From contig NZ_JAEQNC010000005.1 of NCBI RefSeq assembly GCF_016722925.1, positions 62,001 to 126,000 on the forward strand: a stretch of DNA of 64,000 bases, written 5' to 3'. Each line of letters opens with the position of its first letter. Position 1 is the stretch's first letter. The translations under genes and the position numbers were made by a program. Under the pieces are notes generated by a model, which was given only the letters and a program-made list of their open reading frames with translations, was not told the origin of the DNA and made no database searches. Source of the stretch: Phytoamicus setariae. GTDB lineage: Bacteria > Pseudomonadota > Alphaproteobacteria > Rhizobiales > Rhizobiaceae. This document shows, in pieces, positions 1 to 8,376 of the stretch.

Positions 1-1
1 C

Positions 2-484
2 GACGATGCGGATTTCGGACGCGCGGTAGAAGCCGCTGTCGAGCGCCAGCTGAAGCTACTGTCGCGCTCCGAGACTGCCAGCGCCTCCTGGCGCGATTTC
101 GGCGCGATCATCGTCGTTCCGGATCTCGAAGCTACAGCGCCGCTCGCAGACCGCATCGCCGCCGAGCACCTGGAAATCGCCACCGCCGATCCCGAGGCGC
201 TGATGGCAAAGATCCGCAATGCCGGCGCCTTCTTCCTCGGCCGGCACACGCCCGAAGTCGTCGGCGATTATGTCGGAGGCTCCAACCACGTCTTGCCAAC
301 GGCGCGTTCGGCACGGTTCTCTTCCGGTTTGTCGGTGCTGGACTACATGAAGAGGTCCTCCATCCTCAAGCTGGGCACCGAGCAGTTGCGGGCGCTGGGA
401 CCGGCTGCGGTGACGCTTGCGACTTGCGAAGGGCTGGATGCCCATGCAAGATCGGTGGCAATAAGGCTCAATCCGGGGGAGTGA
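2..484 (+). CDS. hisD: Histidinol dehydrogenase, C-terminal part (truncated by window edge)
   Basis: This is the last 160 or so residues of a protein that is normally about 430 residues long; the reading frame is open to the left edge, so the start lies outside the window. HisD performs the final two oxidations of histidine synthesis, L-histidinol to L-histidine with two NAD+. Visible family signatures are AEHLEI, which carries the catalytic Glu-His pair, [11 protein letters not shown], and [13 protein letters not shown], followed by GLDAHARS; the Asp of GDY and the His of DAHARS match zinc ligands known in HisD. The next gene begins within a few bases of the stop codon, so the two are probably cotranscribed. 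Confidence 0.95.
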   Translation, partial: DDADFGRAVEAAVERQLKLLSRSETASASWRDFGAIIVVPDLEATAPLADRIAAEHLEIATADPEALMAKIRNAGAFFLGRHTPEVVGDYVGGSNHVLPTARSARFSSGLSVLDYMKRSSILKLGTEQLRALGPAAVTLATCEGLDAHARSVAIRLNPGE

Positions 485-488
485 CTTG

Positions 489-965
489 ATGGCCGCAAAC
501 GGCGCCTACCGGCTGACCGATGTGACTCTTGACGAGTCCATCGGCCGCTCGACCCCCGATGTCGAACATGAGCGTGCGGTGGCGATCTTCGATCTGCTGG
601 AGGAAAACTCGTTTGCACCGAACGGCCATGCCGGCGGTCCCTATCATCTTAAACTCTCGCTGATCGACAAGAAGCTCGTCTTCACAATCCTTACGGAATC
701 GGGCGGGGCTGTTGCGACACATATCCTGTCACTCACGCCCTTCCGCCGCATCATTCGCGATTATTTCATGATCTGCGAAAGCTACTACCAGGCGATACGG
801 TCCTCGACGCCGAGCCAGATCGAAGCGATCGACATGGGCAGACGCGGCATCCATAACGAGGGGTCGCAGACACTCGAAGATCGACTGAAGGGAAAGATCA
901 CGCTGGACTTCGACACCGCGCGCCGGCTCTTCACGCTGGTTTGCGTGCTCTACTGGCGGGGCTGA
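489..965 (+). CDS. UPF0262 family protein
   Basis: The 158-residue product belongs to the uncharacterised UPF0262 family, which in rhizobia sits directly behind hisD. I recognise the block around [13 protein letters not shown] and the end [19 protein letters not shown]. No signal peptide or membrane segment is visible, so it should be cytoplasmic. An in-frame TTG lies one codon earlier at 486, but the ATG at 489 is the better start. The last codons overlap the longest frame of the downstream phosphatase-like gene, which points to an operon. Function is unknown; a link to histidine synthesis is suggested only by position. Confidence 0.85.
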   Translation: MAANGAYRLTDVTLDESIGRSTPDVEHERAVAIFDLLEENSFAPNGHAGGPYHLKLSLIDKKLVFTILTESGGAVATHILSLTPFRRIIRDYFMICESYYQAIRSSTPSQIEAIDMGRRGIHNEGSQTLEDRLKGKITLDFDTARRLFTLVCVLYWRG

Positions 966-970
966 GCCGG

Positions 971-1441
971 ATGGAGCTTCCCGGAGCACCTTCTCCTGAC
1001 AGGCCTCACAGTGCCGTCCTGTTCATGTGCGGCATGAATTCCATCCGTTCGCCGATGGCCGAAGCAATCGCCCGCCACTACCTGCCGCAAAGTGTTTACG
1101 TCGCTTCGGCGGGCGTCCGGCGCGGCGAGAGGGACCCGTTCGTGGATGCGGTGCTCGACGAGATCGGGCTGACGATCGGCCGCCATCAGCCGCATCTGCT
1201 CGATGATCTCGAAGACGACTATTTCGACCTCATCGTCACGCTTGCCCCCGAAGCTCACCATGCCGCGCTTGAAATGACCCGCTCGTGGGCAGTGGATGTT
1301 GCCTACTGGCCAACCCCCGATCCAACCGTGGTCACAGGCACGCGCGAACAGATCCTGGATGCCTATCGGGGCGTTCGCGATCACCTCACGCAGTTGATCC
1401 TCAAACGGCTGGCAAAGTCCCCGGTTGAGGTCTCGCCCTGA
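971..1441 (+). CDS. Low-molecular-weight protein tyrosine phosphatase family protein
   Basis: The 156-residue product has the phosphatase P-loop close to its N terminus: Cys20, five residues, then Arg26-Ser27 (CGMNSIRSP). A DP pair in WPTPDPTVV is placed like the general-acid Asp loop of low-molecular-weight phosphotyrosine phosphatases and arsenate reductases. The catalytic residues are therefore present, although the loop sequence differs from the usual CxGNICRSP. A longer frame begins with TTG at 941 inside the preceding gene, but the ATG at 971 gives a normal family length. It follows the UPF0262 gene almost directly and is probably in the same operon. The substrate is unknown. Confidence 0.8.
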   Translation: MELPGAPSPDRPHSAVLFMCGMNSIRSPMAEAIARHYLPQSVYVASAGVRRGERDPFVDAVLDEIGLTIGRHQPHLLDDLEDDYFDLIVTLAPEAHHAALEMTRSWAVDVAYWPTPDPTVVTGTREQILDAYRGVRDHLTQLILKRLAKSPVEVSP

Positions 1442-1457
1442 AAATACCGCCGATTAC

Positions 1458-1486
1458 TTGCACAACCAGTCATTTAGTCATAAATA
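1458..1486 (+). promoter_or_regulatory. Candidate infA promoter
   Basis: TTGCAC at 1458-1463 and TAAATA at 1481-1486 are separated by 17 bases and lie about 110 bases upstream of infA, outside any gene. This fits a housekeeping sigma-70 type promoter. It was found by eye only. Confidence 0.45.
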
Positions 1487-1595
1487 CCGCTGCCCGGGCA
1501 GTTCACAAAGCCATGACTTTTGTGTAGTTTCCGCGCGAATTCGCGAGGAGCCGATCGGGCATCCTCGATAAAAACTCTAGGAAGACACCCCAAAT

Positions 1596-1814
1596 ATGCC
1601 GAAAGAAGAAGTACTGGAATTTCCGGGAATCGTCACTGAATTGCTGCCAAACGCCACGTTCCGCGTGAAGCTGGAGAACGAGCACGAGATTATCGCGCAC
1701 ACTGCCGGCCGCATGCGCAAGAACCGCATCCGCGTTCTCGCCGGCGACAAGGTGCTTGTCGAGATGACCCCTTACGACCTTACCAAGGGCCGTATCACCT
1801 ATCGCTTCAAGTAA
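1596..1814 (+). CDS. infA: Translation initiation factor IF-1
   Basis: The 72-residue protein is a single S1/OB-fold domain and is full length for IF-1. The segments [27 protein letters not shown] and [12 protein letters not shown] are the typical IF-1 strands and C terminus. IF-1 binds the A site of the 30S subunit and works with IF-2 and IF-3 during initiation. A possible promoter lies upstream at 1458-1486, so infA is probably transcribed separately from the hisD group. maf follows 30 bases later. Confidence 0.98.
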   Translation: MPKEEVLEFPGIVTELLPNATFRVKLENEHEIIAHTAGRMRKNRIRVLAGDKVLVEMTPYDLTKGRITYRFK

Positions 1815-1844
1815 ACGATCAGAGACGAGCGCAGGAAACCGGTT

Positions 1845-2462
1845 TTGCTGACACAGCGGCTGATATTGGCATCGGGTTCGCCGAGAAGGCTGGATCTTCT
1901 CGCGCAGGCCGGCATTACGCCCGACAAGCTTTTGCCCATGGATCTCGACGAAACGCCCCGGCGTGCCGAGCATCCACGGTCGTTGGCGCGTCGGCTCGCC
2001 CATGACAAGGCCGAGGCTGCATTTCAGTCCCTGCGAACAGATCCGCAATGGGCGGGTTCGTTTATTCTCGCTGCCGATACCGTCGTGGCGGTAGGCCGGC
2101 GCATTCTCGGCAAACCGGAGTATCTGGAAGAGGCGTCCTCGTCGCTGCATCTTCTGTCCGGTCGCAGCCACTGGGTTTATACCGGTATCTGCCTGATCAC
2201 GCCGCAGGGTACGTCCCGCGTCAAGGTGATCGAGACCAAGGTTCGCTTCAAGCGGCTGACGATGCAGGAACTGAAGTTCTATCTCGCGTCCGGCGAGTGG
2301 CGCGGCAAGGCCGGCGGCTACGCGATCCAGGGATTCGCAGGAACCTTCATCCAGAAGCTTTCGGGCTCTTACAGTGCCGTTGTCGGTTTGCCGTTGAGCG
2401 AAACCATCCAGTTGCTGACCGGGGAAGGCTTCCGCTTTCACGAGAAATGGCAGGAGGGCTGA
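1845..2462 (+). CDS. maf: Maf-type nucleoside triphosphate pyrophosphatase
   Basis: Maf proteins hydrolyse non-canonical or excess nucleoside triphosphates to monophosphate and pyrophosphate and have been linked to septum arrest. The 205-residue product starts with LILASGSPRRLDLL, the nucleotide-binding signature, and has ILAADTVVAVGRRILGKP with the catalytic Asp near residue 75, then GGYAIQGFAG. The only reasonable start is TTG at 1845. The stop is followed two bases later by yacG, so the genes are translationally close. I infer the dTTPase/UTPase subgroup from general resemblance only. Confidence 0.93.
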   Translation: MLTQRLILASGSPRRLDLLAQAGITPDKLLPMDLDETPRRAEHPRSLARRLAHDKAEAAFQSLRTDPQWAGSFILAADTVVAVGRRILGKPEYLEEASSSLHLLSGRSHWVYTGICLITPQGTSRVKVIETKVRFKRLTMQELKFYLASGEWRGKAGGYAIQGFAGTFIQKLSGSYSAVVGLPLSETIQLLTGEGFRFHEKWQEG

Positions 2463-2464
2463 TC

Positions 2465-2677
2465 ATGGCCGATGCCACCGTAGCCCCCTTGCGCAAGCCG
2501 CGCCCCTGCCCCGAATGCAGCAAGCCGTCGTCGCGCGATTCCTATCCGTTCTGTTCGGAGCGTTGCCGCAACCTCGACCTGTCACGCTGGCTGTCGGGCT
2601 CCTATGCGATTCCCGTCACTGAGGATGAGACGAAAGCCGACGACGAATTTGACGACAGTGGCCGCGACCGCAGCTGA
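2465..2677 (+). CDS. yacG: DNA gyrase inhibitor YacG
   Basis: This 70-residue zinc protein has the YacG ligand set Cys15-x2-Cys18-x11-Cys30-x3-Cys34, followed by the RNLDLSRWLSG segment, then an acidic tail. YacG binds GyrB and blocks DNA binding by gyrase in E. coli. The ATG at 2465 comes two bases after the maf stop codon. A longer frame extends upstream inside maf but would add unrelated sequence. The region after the stop to the tRNA holds a tRNA promoter candidate. Confidence 0.92.
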   Translation: MADATVAPLRKPRPCPECSKPSSRDSYPFCSERCRNLDLSRWLSGSYAIPVTEDETKADDEFDDSGRDRS

Positions 2678-2732
2678 AAAACCGTGCCTTTTCATCGCCT
2701 TGAGAATAATTGAAAAAAAACGATCAGGGGGG

Positions 2733-2760
2733 TTGCGACTCTCCGACAAGCTGCTATAAC
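2733..2760 (+). promoter_or_regulatory. Candidate tRNA-Phe promoter
   Basis: TTGCGA at 2733-2738 and TATAAC at 2755-2760 are 16 bases apart and sit about 70 bases upstream of the tRNA. The GC-rich bases between the -10 and the tRNA are consistent with stable-RNA promoters. Found by inspection. Confidence 0.5.
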
Positions 2761-2830
2761 CCCGCTCGCTCCCGGGGAAAACCAAGCCCCGGCAAACACT
2801 CTCACAGAGAAGTTTGCAGTAAGCAAAGAT

Positions 2831-2906
2831 GCCCAGATAGCTCAGTTGGTAGAGCAGCGGATTGAAAATCCGCGTGTCCGTGGTTCAAATCCGCGTCTGG
2901 GCACCA
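2831..2906 (+). tRNA. tRNA-Phe (GAA)
   Basis: The 76-base sequence folds into a complete cloverleaf. The acceptor arms are GCCCAGA and TCTGGGC, the D stem is GCTC/GAGC, the anticodon stem is GCGGA/TCCGC with loop TTGAAAA, and the T arm contains TTCAAAT. The anticodon GAA is at 2864-2866. The 3' CCA is encoded at 2904-2906. No integrase or partial tRNA copy is seen next to it. Confidence 0.97.
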
Positions 2907-3107
2907 CTACAATTTTCTCCACTTTTTGTTTTGGCCTACTCTTTCCTGAAGGGCGTTCGTTTTCATCGAACCACTTTTGGCACGTGCCGATTTCGTATCG
3001 ACTGATTGTCAACGTGCGCGACCGCCATTACTAGTTTTCCTGTAGCTGGCAACGCGTATCCCAGCCATGACGTCGCTGACATAACAATCTTATCGGGTGA
3101 TTCGAGC

Positions 3108-4064
3108 ATGCAGTATTTTTCGACTGATCATGTACCGGAACGCGATCGGATGGCGGTGCTGCACGATTTCATCGGTCGGCATGTGGCACGGCGTCAGTTC
3201 AGTCCACTCGACGGCCGCGAGATGCGCATAGAGCTGGCGGCGATGCGTCTTGCCAAAGGCGCAGCCATTGGCACGGGGCGCTACTCCCCTCTGGCGGGCA
3301 AGCGCAGCCGCGAACTCATCGCCGACGGTTGCGAGGACTATCTGCTGACCATCCACGACCAGGACCATGACTTGTCCATCGAAGGAAAACAGCCGATCAA
3401 GGTCCGCGCTGGCGAAATGATGCTTGTCAGCGATGCACATCTGTCGGAGTTCTGGCTTCCTCAGACAACGGTCTCCGTCATCTCACTTGGCCGGAAACAA
3501 CTCTCCAGGCTTTTTCCGCGCATCGACAGCCAACCATACTACCGCGTCCCCACCGATACACCGGGGCTTGGCTTGCTGGCTGGCTATGCCAATCTTCTTC
3601 GCCAGGCGCCCGCTCATGACGACAAGGCCGCCGGCCTTGTATCGAACCATCTCTACGAGCTTGCTGCTTTGGCGCTGTCGGGGGTCGCGACGGGTGATAC
3701 CGGCCGCAGCGAGCGCAGTATTGGCGCAGCGCGGCTGGCGCTCGCAAAGCAGGCGATTTCCAAACGCCTGCACGAACCCGACCTCGTCATTGCAGCGATA
3801 GCCCAGACCCAGGCGATTTCGCCGCGTTACCTGCAGAGGCTTTTCGAGACAGAGGGCTCGACATTTTCCGAGTACCTGCGCAACTGCCGGCTCGAACTCG
3901 CCTTGCGCCGTCTCGAAAAGTCGGACCCGCCCCGACTGGCTATTTCGGCCATCGCCTACGAGTGCGGTTTCAGCGACCTGTCCTATTTCAACCGCACCTT
4001 CCGTAGCCGCTACGGCATGACGCCGTCGGATGTGAGGGCAGCCGCCATACGCAAGCCGCGCTAA
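3108..4064 (+). CDS. AraC family transcriptional regulator
   Basis: The 318-residue protein has an N-terminal effector domain (about residues 1-200) and a C-terminal double helix-turn-helix of the AraC/XylS class (about 215-315). The family signature is seen in ISPRYLQRLFETEGSTFSEYL and IAYECGFSDLSYFNRTFRSRYGMTP. An upstream in-frame ATG at 3006 would add 34 residues that do not look like protein; the start at 3108 begins MQYFSTDHVPERDRM, which is typical of the AraC-binding-like N-terminal domain. The effector is unknown. The next gene on the same strand encodes an RTX-type secreted protein and is the obvious candidate target. Confidence 0.88.
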   Translation: MQYFSTDHVPERDRMAVLHDFIGRHVARRQFSPLDGREMRIELAAMRLAKGAAIGTGRYSPLAGKRSRELIADGCEDYLLTIHDQDHDLSIEGKQPIKVRAGEMMLVSDAHLSEFWLPQTTVSVISLGRKQLSRLFPRIDSQPYYRVPTDTPGLGLLAGYANLLRQAPAHDDKAAGLVSNHLYELAALALSGVATGDTGRSERSIGAARLALAKQAISKRLHEPDLVIAAIAQTQAISPRYLQRLFETEGSTFSEYLRNCRLELALRRLEKSDPPRLAISAIAYECGFSDLSYFNRTFRSRYGMTPSDVRAAAIRKPR

Positions 4065-4276
4065 CAAGCCGCTTGTCCAGCCGCCAGCGCCAGTCCGCTG
4101 AGCATTCGCCATTTCGTCTCAAATCTCAACCGATCGCCGCAGAGTTCGCTTTGTGCAGGATCGGTGCGCTCTGGACCAAGAGACATATTCATCGACTGCC
4201 GTATACGAGCCAACTGGCTCGACGTGGCGCGACCGCGTGGGCCAACGGAACAACCCAGTTACGCGGAGAAACCACA

Positions 4277-6145
4277 TTGCCGACACCGACATTCACTGGA
4301 TCCTCATATCAGATCGGCCCCGCAATAGGAGGGCAGAACGCTGCGGCGGTTACCGCGCTTGACGATGGCCGCTACGTCGCGATCTACCGGAGCAGTTCGC
4401 TTGCCGAGGGCTCCCTCGCCTTTGTGATTTACAATGCCGACGGAACGATCTCCAAAACCGAGACGATCGCCAATCCGAACGACGAAGGCATCATCGATCA
4501 CGGCAACTTAAACATCGCCGCCCTGAAGGGCGGAGGGTTTGCCATCGTCTGGTCGACACGCGCCGGCGCCGGCGAGAACGTGTATCACCGCGTCTATGGC
4601 GCCGACGGCAATGCGCTTGGCGAGCCCGTTCACACGAATGCCGACGTGCCGCCCGAAGCGCTGGCAAAGCGACCCGACATCGCCGGTGACGGGCAAGGCG
4701 GGTTCTATGTCGTGTGGGACGACAATGGCTATGACAACGATCCTGGCCCAGGCGTCACACGGACCTATGTGCCGCGGATCCAGCACTTCGGGGCCGATGG
4801 CCAGCCGCTTGACCTGCCAACCCGGCTAGGCGACGACTGGGGCGCCGACTCCAACGCCGCGATCGCCATCAACCGAGACGGCACGCGGATCAATGTCGTA
4901 TGGGATGACAATCTCAGTGGAACTGGAAGCAACGACACGGACGGCATCAAGGGCTACGAATTTGGTGGCCTCGGTGATTATCGCGCCGACGAGGGAACTT
5001 ACCATGAGTTCCACGGCACGCCTGATGTTGCATACTCGACCGGCAACAATTTCATGACGGTCTGGAGCGAATTCGTTTCATCCGGCGCCTATGAAATTCG
5101 TGGATCGATCAACGACGGACCTGAATTCAAGGTCAATACATCAGCTCACCAGCATTGGACTACAATGCCGCAGGTCGTCGGCTTGAAATCCGGCAACTTC
5201 CTTGTCGTCTGGTACGATGGCGGCTTCGACGGCAATGACGACGTGCTCGGGCAATTGTTCAGCGCAACCGGAGAAAAGATCGGCGACGAGTTCCAGATCT
5301 CCGACCAGACCTCGACCGATATTTCTCGTGTCGAAGCCTCCGAGATGCTGGACGGGCGCGTCGTCGTCACCTGGGACAGTGCAGGCAATGGCTACAAGCT
5401 GCTCTCACGGATGGTCGATGTGCGTCAGGGCGCTGAAAACTGGGTCGGTACCGACAAGGACGAGTACTATGTCGGCACGGCTTTGGCGGATACGCTGGAT
5501 GGTGGCGGCGGCAACGACACCCTGCACGGAATTGGCGGTGCAGACAGCCTGATCGGCGGTAGCGGCAACGACACGGTCGCCTATTCCTACGCGACCGGTG
5601 GGCTGACCGTGAGCCTGACGAATTCGGCCCTCAACACCGGCGACGCAATGGGCGATACCTTCAATTCCATAGAGAATCTCGCGGGCTCTACCTTTGCCGA
5701 CCGGCTCGCCGGCAATGGTGGTGCCAACTGGCTCTACGGGCTGGCCGGAAACGACACGATCGAAAGCAATGCCGGCAAGGATGTGCTCCTTGGCGGTGGC
5801 GGCACCGACAAGCTCTATGGAGGCGCCTCTGCCGACAGCTTCGTTTTCGCCACAGGCGATACGGCGACAAGCAAGAAGGCTGCTGATACGATCTACGACT
5901 TCAGCAACGCCCAGGGCGACTTGATCGATCTCTCCGACATCGACGCCAGATCCGCGACCACCAGTGACGACAAGTTCAGCTTCATCGGGTCCAAAGCTTT
6001 TTCGGAGAAAGCCGGCCAGTTGCGTGTGGTCAATGAAAGGAGCGACACCTGGGTGATGGGTGACACCAATGGCGACGGCAAGGCCGACTTCATGATCCAT
6101 CTGGACGATGCCGTAACTTTTCGGGCGAGCAGCTTCGACCTTTGA
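4277..6145 (+). CDS. Large RTX-type calcium-binding secreted protein
   Basis: The 622-residue product has two parts. Residues about 20-380 contain repeated blade-like units of the pattern GGxFxVVWxDxG. Residues about 385-520 contain glycine-aspartate nonapeptide repeats (GGGGNDTL, GGSGNDTV, GLAGNDTI, GGGGTDKLYGG), which bind calcium in RTX proteins, and a C-terminal serralysin-like tail ending DLIDLSDI...FRASSFDL. No N-terminal signal peptide is present, so export by a type I secretion system through the C terminus is expected; no such transporter is in the window. The start is the TTG at 4277, with GGAGA seven bases upstream; longer in-frame options add arginine-rich non-family sequence. No HExxH protease motif is seen. 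Confidence 0.85.
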   Translation: MPTPTFTGSSYQIGPAIGGQNAAAVTALDDGRYVAIYRSSSLAEGSLAFVIYNADGTISKTETIANPNDEGIIDHGNLNIAALKGGGFAIVWSTRAGAGENVYHRVYGADGNALGEPVHTNADVPPEALAKRPDIAGDGQGGFYVVWDDNGYDNDPGPGVTRTYVPRIQHFGADGQPLDLPTRLGDDWGADSNAAIAINRDGTRINVVWDDNLSGTGSNDTDGIKGYEFGGLGDYRADEGTYHEFHGTPDVAYSTGNNFMTVWSEFVSSGAYEIRGSINDGPEFKVNTSAHQHWTTMPQVVGLKSGNFLVVWYDGGFDGNDDVLGQLFSATGEKIGDEFQISDQTSTDISRVEASEMLDGRVVVTWDSAGNGYKLLSRMVDVRQGAENWVGTDKDEYYVGTALADTLDGGGGNDTLHGIGGADSLIGGSGNDTVAYSYATGGLTVSLTNSALNTGDAMGDTFNSIENLAGSTFADRLAGNGGANWLYGLAGNDTIESNAGKDVLLGGGGTDKLYGGASADSFVFATGDTATSKKAADTIYDFSNAQGDLIDLSDIDARSATTSDDKFSFIGSKAFSEKAGQLRVVNERSDTWVMGDTNGDGKADFMIHLDDAVTFRASSFDL

Positions 6146-6210
6146 CCGGCGGTGGTCCGGTGGAGAAACTTTGTCCCGTTCGCCGTCGGACCGACCTTCG
6201 GTCAACAAAA

Positions 6211-6238
6211 AGCCGCCCGGGTTTTCGCCCGGGCGGCT
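6211..6238 (-). terminator. Rho-independent terminator of rpoH
   Basis: AGCCGCCCGGG at 6211-6221 pairs perfectly with CCCGGGCGGCT at 6228-6238 around a six-base loop. Read on the minus strand the stem is followed by a run of T (CTTTTTG), so it ends rpoH transcription. It may also slow the converging RTX transcript. Confidence 0.85.
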
Positions 6239-6260
6239 TGGGTATCTCGATAGGTAAAGC

Positions 6261-7166
6261 TCAGCTCGGCTCGACGACGCGCAGCGCCTTTGCCTGATCC
6301 AGCGCTGCCTGCCTTACGGCTTCCTGCACCTTTTCGAACGCACGAACTTCGATCTGGCGCACACGCTCGCGGCTGATGTCGAACTCCGACGACAATTCTT
6401 CCAGCGTCACCGGCTCCTCGCGAAGGCGGCGTGCTTCGAAGATGCGCTTTTCGCGGTCGTTCAGCACCTTGAGCGCGTTGGATAGCATGGCGCGGCGCGT
6501 ATCCAACTCGTCCTGCTCGATCAGGATCTGTTCCTGGCTGTCATGGTCGTCCACCAGCCAATCCTGCCACTGACCGGCATCGCCGTCCGCAGCCTTGATC
6601 GGGGCGTTGAGCGAGGCATCACCGCCGAGGCGACGGTTCATCGAAATGACCTCTTCCTCGGACACCTTGAGCTTGGTGGCGATTTCCGCGACCTGCTCGG
6701 GTTTCAGATCGCCGTCGTCGATCGCCTGGATCTTGCCCTTCAGCCGTCGCAGATTGAAGAACAGACGTTTCTGGTTCGCAGTGGTACCCATTTTCACGAG
6801 CGACCACGAGCGCAAGATATACTCTTGAATAGCCGCTTTGATCCACCACATAGCATATGTAGCGAGACGGAAACCACGATCGGGTTCGAACTTTTTGACC
6901 GCCTGCATGAGGCCGACATTGCCTTCGGAGATCACCTCACCGATCGGCAGGCCGTAACCACGGTAGCCCATGGCGATCTTGGCAACGAGACGCAAATGGC
7001 TGGTGACCAGCTTGTGCGCGGCAGTGCGGTCTTCGTGTTCCGCATAACGCTTGGCCAGCATGTATTCTTCCTGCGGCTCAAGCATCGGAAAACGTCGGAT
7101 TTCATCCAAATATCTATTGAGACCGCCTTCTCCGGCAGTCAACATCGGCATCGAACTACGGGCCAT
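6261..7166 (-). CDS. rpoH: RNA polymerase sigma factor RpoH (sigma-32)
   Basis: The 301-residue protein has the heat-shock sigma factor layout. Region 2 is at about 49-118, including GLMQAVKKFEPDRGFRLATY and WWIKAAIQEYILRSW. The RpoH box QKRLFFNLR is at 132-140, which separates RpoH from RpoD. Region 4.2, with TLEELSSEFDISRERVRQIE, is near the C terminus. It directs core polymerase to heat-shock promoters. Rhizobia usually carry two rpoH genes; I cannot decide which paralogue this is, although the neighbourhood behind a pseudouridine synthase fits the main one. A strong terminator follows, and a promoter candidate and a perfect palindrome lie upstream. Confidence 0.96.
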   Translation of the reverse strand: MARSSMPMLTAGEGGLNRYLDEIRRFPMLEPQEEYMLAKRYAEHEDRTAAHKLVTSHLRLVAKIAMGYRGYGLPIGEVISEGNVGLMQAVKKFEPDRGFRLATYAMWWIKAAIQEYILRSWSLVKMGTTANQKRLFFNLRRLKGKIQAIDDGDLKPEQVAEIATKLKVSEEEVISMNRRLGGDASLNAPIKAADGDAGQWQDWLVDDHDSQEQILIEQDELDTRRAMLSNALKVLNDREKRIFEARRLREEPVTLEELSSEFDISRERVRQIEVRAFEKVQEAVRQAALDQAKALRVVEPS

Positions 7167-7240
7167 TAAGCACCCCTCTCCTTCGGCTTCCTTTTAGGCA
7201 AGCCGTAATTGGCCGGGGGTTCTCCCGGTCCACGTGTCTG

Positions 7241-7269
7241 ATTTATGGTCTACATGCGGCACTTTCAAG
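7241..7269 (-). promoter_or_regulatory. Candidate rpoH promoter, sigma-32-like
   Basis: On the minus strand CTTGAAA (7269-7263) is followed, after 14 bases, by CCATAAAT (7248-7241), about 75 bases before the rpoH start. CTTGAA with a CCAT-type -10 resembles heat-shock promoters, which would allow autoregulation. The match is partial and was found by eye. Confidence 0.4.
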
Positions 7270-7278
7270 GCACAAGAC

Positions 7279-7294
7279 TTCACAAATTTGTGAA
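7279..7294. promoter_or_regulatory. Perfect 16-bp palindrome upstream of rpoH
   Basis: TTCACAAATTTGTGAA equals its own reverse complement. It lies just upstream of the candidate rpoH promoter and downstream of the rluD-like stop codon. No T-run follows in either direction, so a protein-binding site is more likely than a terminator. Confidence 0.5.
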
Positions 7295-7325
7295 ATATAA
7301 GAAAACCTTATTATTCCGTATGCTA

Positions 7326-8348
7326 TCAGCCCTTTAGCGCCTCGATAAGGGCCAGCATATCCTCAGGCAGCGGCGCCTCGAAACGCATGATCTCACCTGA
7401 CCTCGGATGCTCGAACTGCAGCAGATAGGCGTGAAGTGCTTGTCGTGGAAAACTCGAAACGACCGACTTGGCTGCATCCGGCAGCCGGTTGGACTTGGTG
7501 CGGAACGCACCGCCATATTCCGGGTCGCCGACGAGCGGGTGACCGATATGCGCCATATGCACGCGGATCTGGTGCGTCCGTCCGGTTTCCAGATGGCAGC
7601 GGACGCTGGCGGCAAGCGCTGTCGCATCCGGCTTTTCATGATAGCGCTCGACAACCTCGTAGTGAGTCACCGCATGACGCGCATCGGGGCTGGTGTCTTT
7701 CTTCACCGCCCGCTTGACCCTGTCGCTGGAGCGGCCGAGGGCTGCGTCAATTGTGCCCTTGTACGGTCGCGGCAAGCCCCAGATGACGGCGTGATAGGCC
7801 CTTTCCAGGGCGGTCGTCTTGCCATGATCGGCAAACTGGTCGGCGAGGCTGCGGTGGGCAAGGTCGTTCTTGGCGGCAACCATGACGCCGCTGGTTTCCT
7901 TGTCCAGCCGATGGACGATTCCTGGACGACGAACACCGCCAATACCAGAGAGTGTTGCGCCGCAATGATGGATCAGCGCATTGACGAGCGTGCCCGTCCA
8001 ATTGCCGGCGCCGGGATGCACCACCAGTCCGGCGGGCTTGACCACCACGATGACATCCTCGTCCTCATACAGAACCGACAAGGGAATGTCCTCGCCTTGC
8101 GGAATAGGATCCTCCGGCTCGGGCAGCACGATCTCGATACGGTCGCCGGGATGGACCTTGTGCTTTGGCTCCATGACCGGCTTTTCGTTGAGCCGGACAT
8201 CGCCGCCCTCAATCAGCGCCTTGATGCGATTTCGCGAGAATTCGCCACCCAGTGCGGCTGCCAGCCATGCATCCAGCCGCCCCGTTGCCGCTTCATCGGC
8301 AACAAGCACTTTTCCAATTGCATCGTCTCCGTTAAAGGAAGCTGACAT
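7326..8348 (-). CDS. RluA/RluD family 23S rRNA pseudouridine synthase
   Basis: The 340-residue protein has an N-terminal S4 RNA-binding domain (about 20-85, with RLDAWLAAAL and NRIKALIEGGDVRLN) and a C-terminal pseudouridine synthase domain. The catalytic Asp is D149 in GIVHRLDKETSG, the RluA-family motif; HQIRVHMAHIGHPLVGD and RQALHAYLLQF are further signatures. It isomerises uridines in rRNA, most probably as an RluD-type enzyme on helix 69, though the exact sites cannot be read from sequence. The start at 8348 (MSASFNGDD) is preferred because longer options run into the divergent gene. rpoH follows on the same strand after 159 bases. Confidence 0.92.
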   Translation of the reverse strand: MSASFNGDDAIGKVLVADEAATGRLDAWLAAALGGEFSRNRIKALIEGGDVRLNEKPVMEPKHKVHPGDRIEIVLPEPEDPIPQGEDIPLSVLYEDEDVIVVVKPAGLVVHPGAGNWTGTLVNALIHHCGATLSGIGGVRRPGIVHRLDKETSGVMVAAKNDLAHRSLADQFADHGKTTALERAYHAVIWGLPRPYKGTIDAALGRSSDRVKRAVKKDTSPDARHAVTHYEVVERYHEKPDATALAASVRCHLETGRTHQIRVHMAHIGHPLVGDPEYGGAFRTKSNRLPDAAKSVVSSFPRQALHAYLLQFEHPRSGEIMRFEAPLPEDMLALIEALKG

Positions 8349-8376
8349 CGATATGAAATCCAGTTCAGGAATTGCC

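Noticed and set aside
1503-2441. 312-codon minus-strand frame opposite infA and maf
   Set aside because: It spans two real genes and their gap and shows no protein family features.
2831-3107. tRNA-Phe as an integration site of a mobile island
   Set aside because: No integrase gene, no duplicated tRNA end and no direct repeat was seen in the following sequence.
5470-5830. RTX gene repeats as a DNA tandem repeat or recombination hot spot
   Set aside because: The repetition is at the protein level with varied codons; DNA copies are too diverged to count as tandem repeats.
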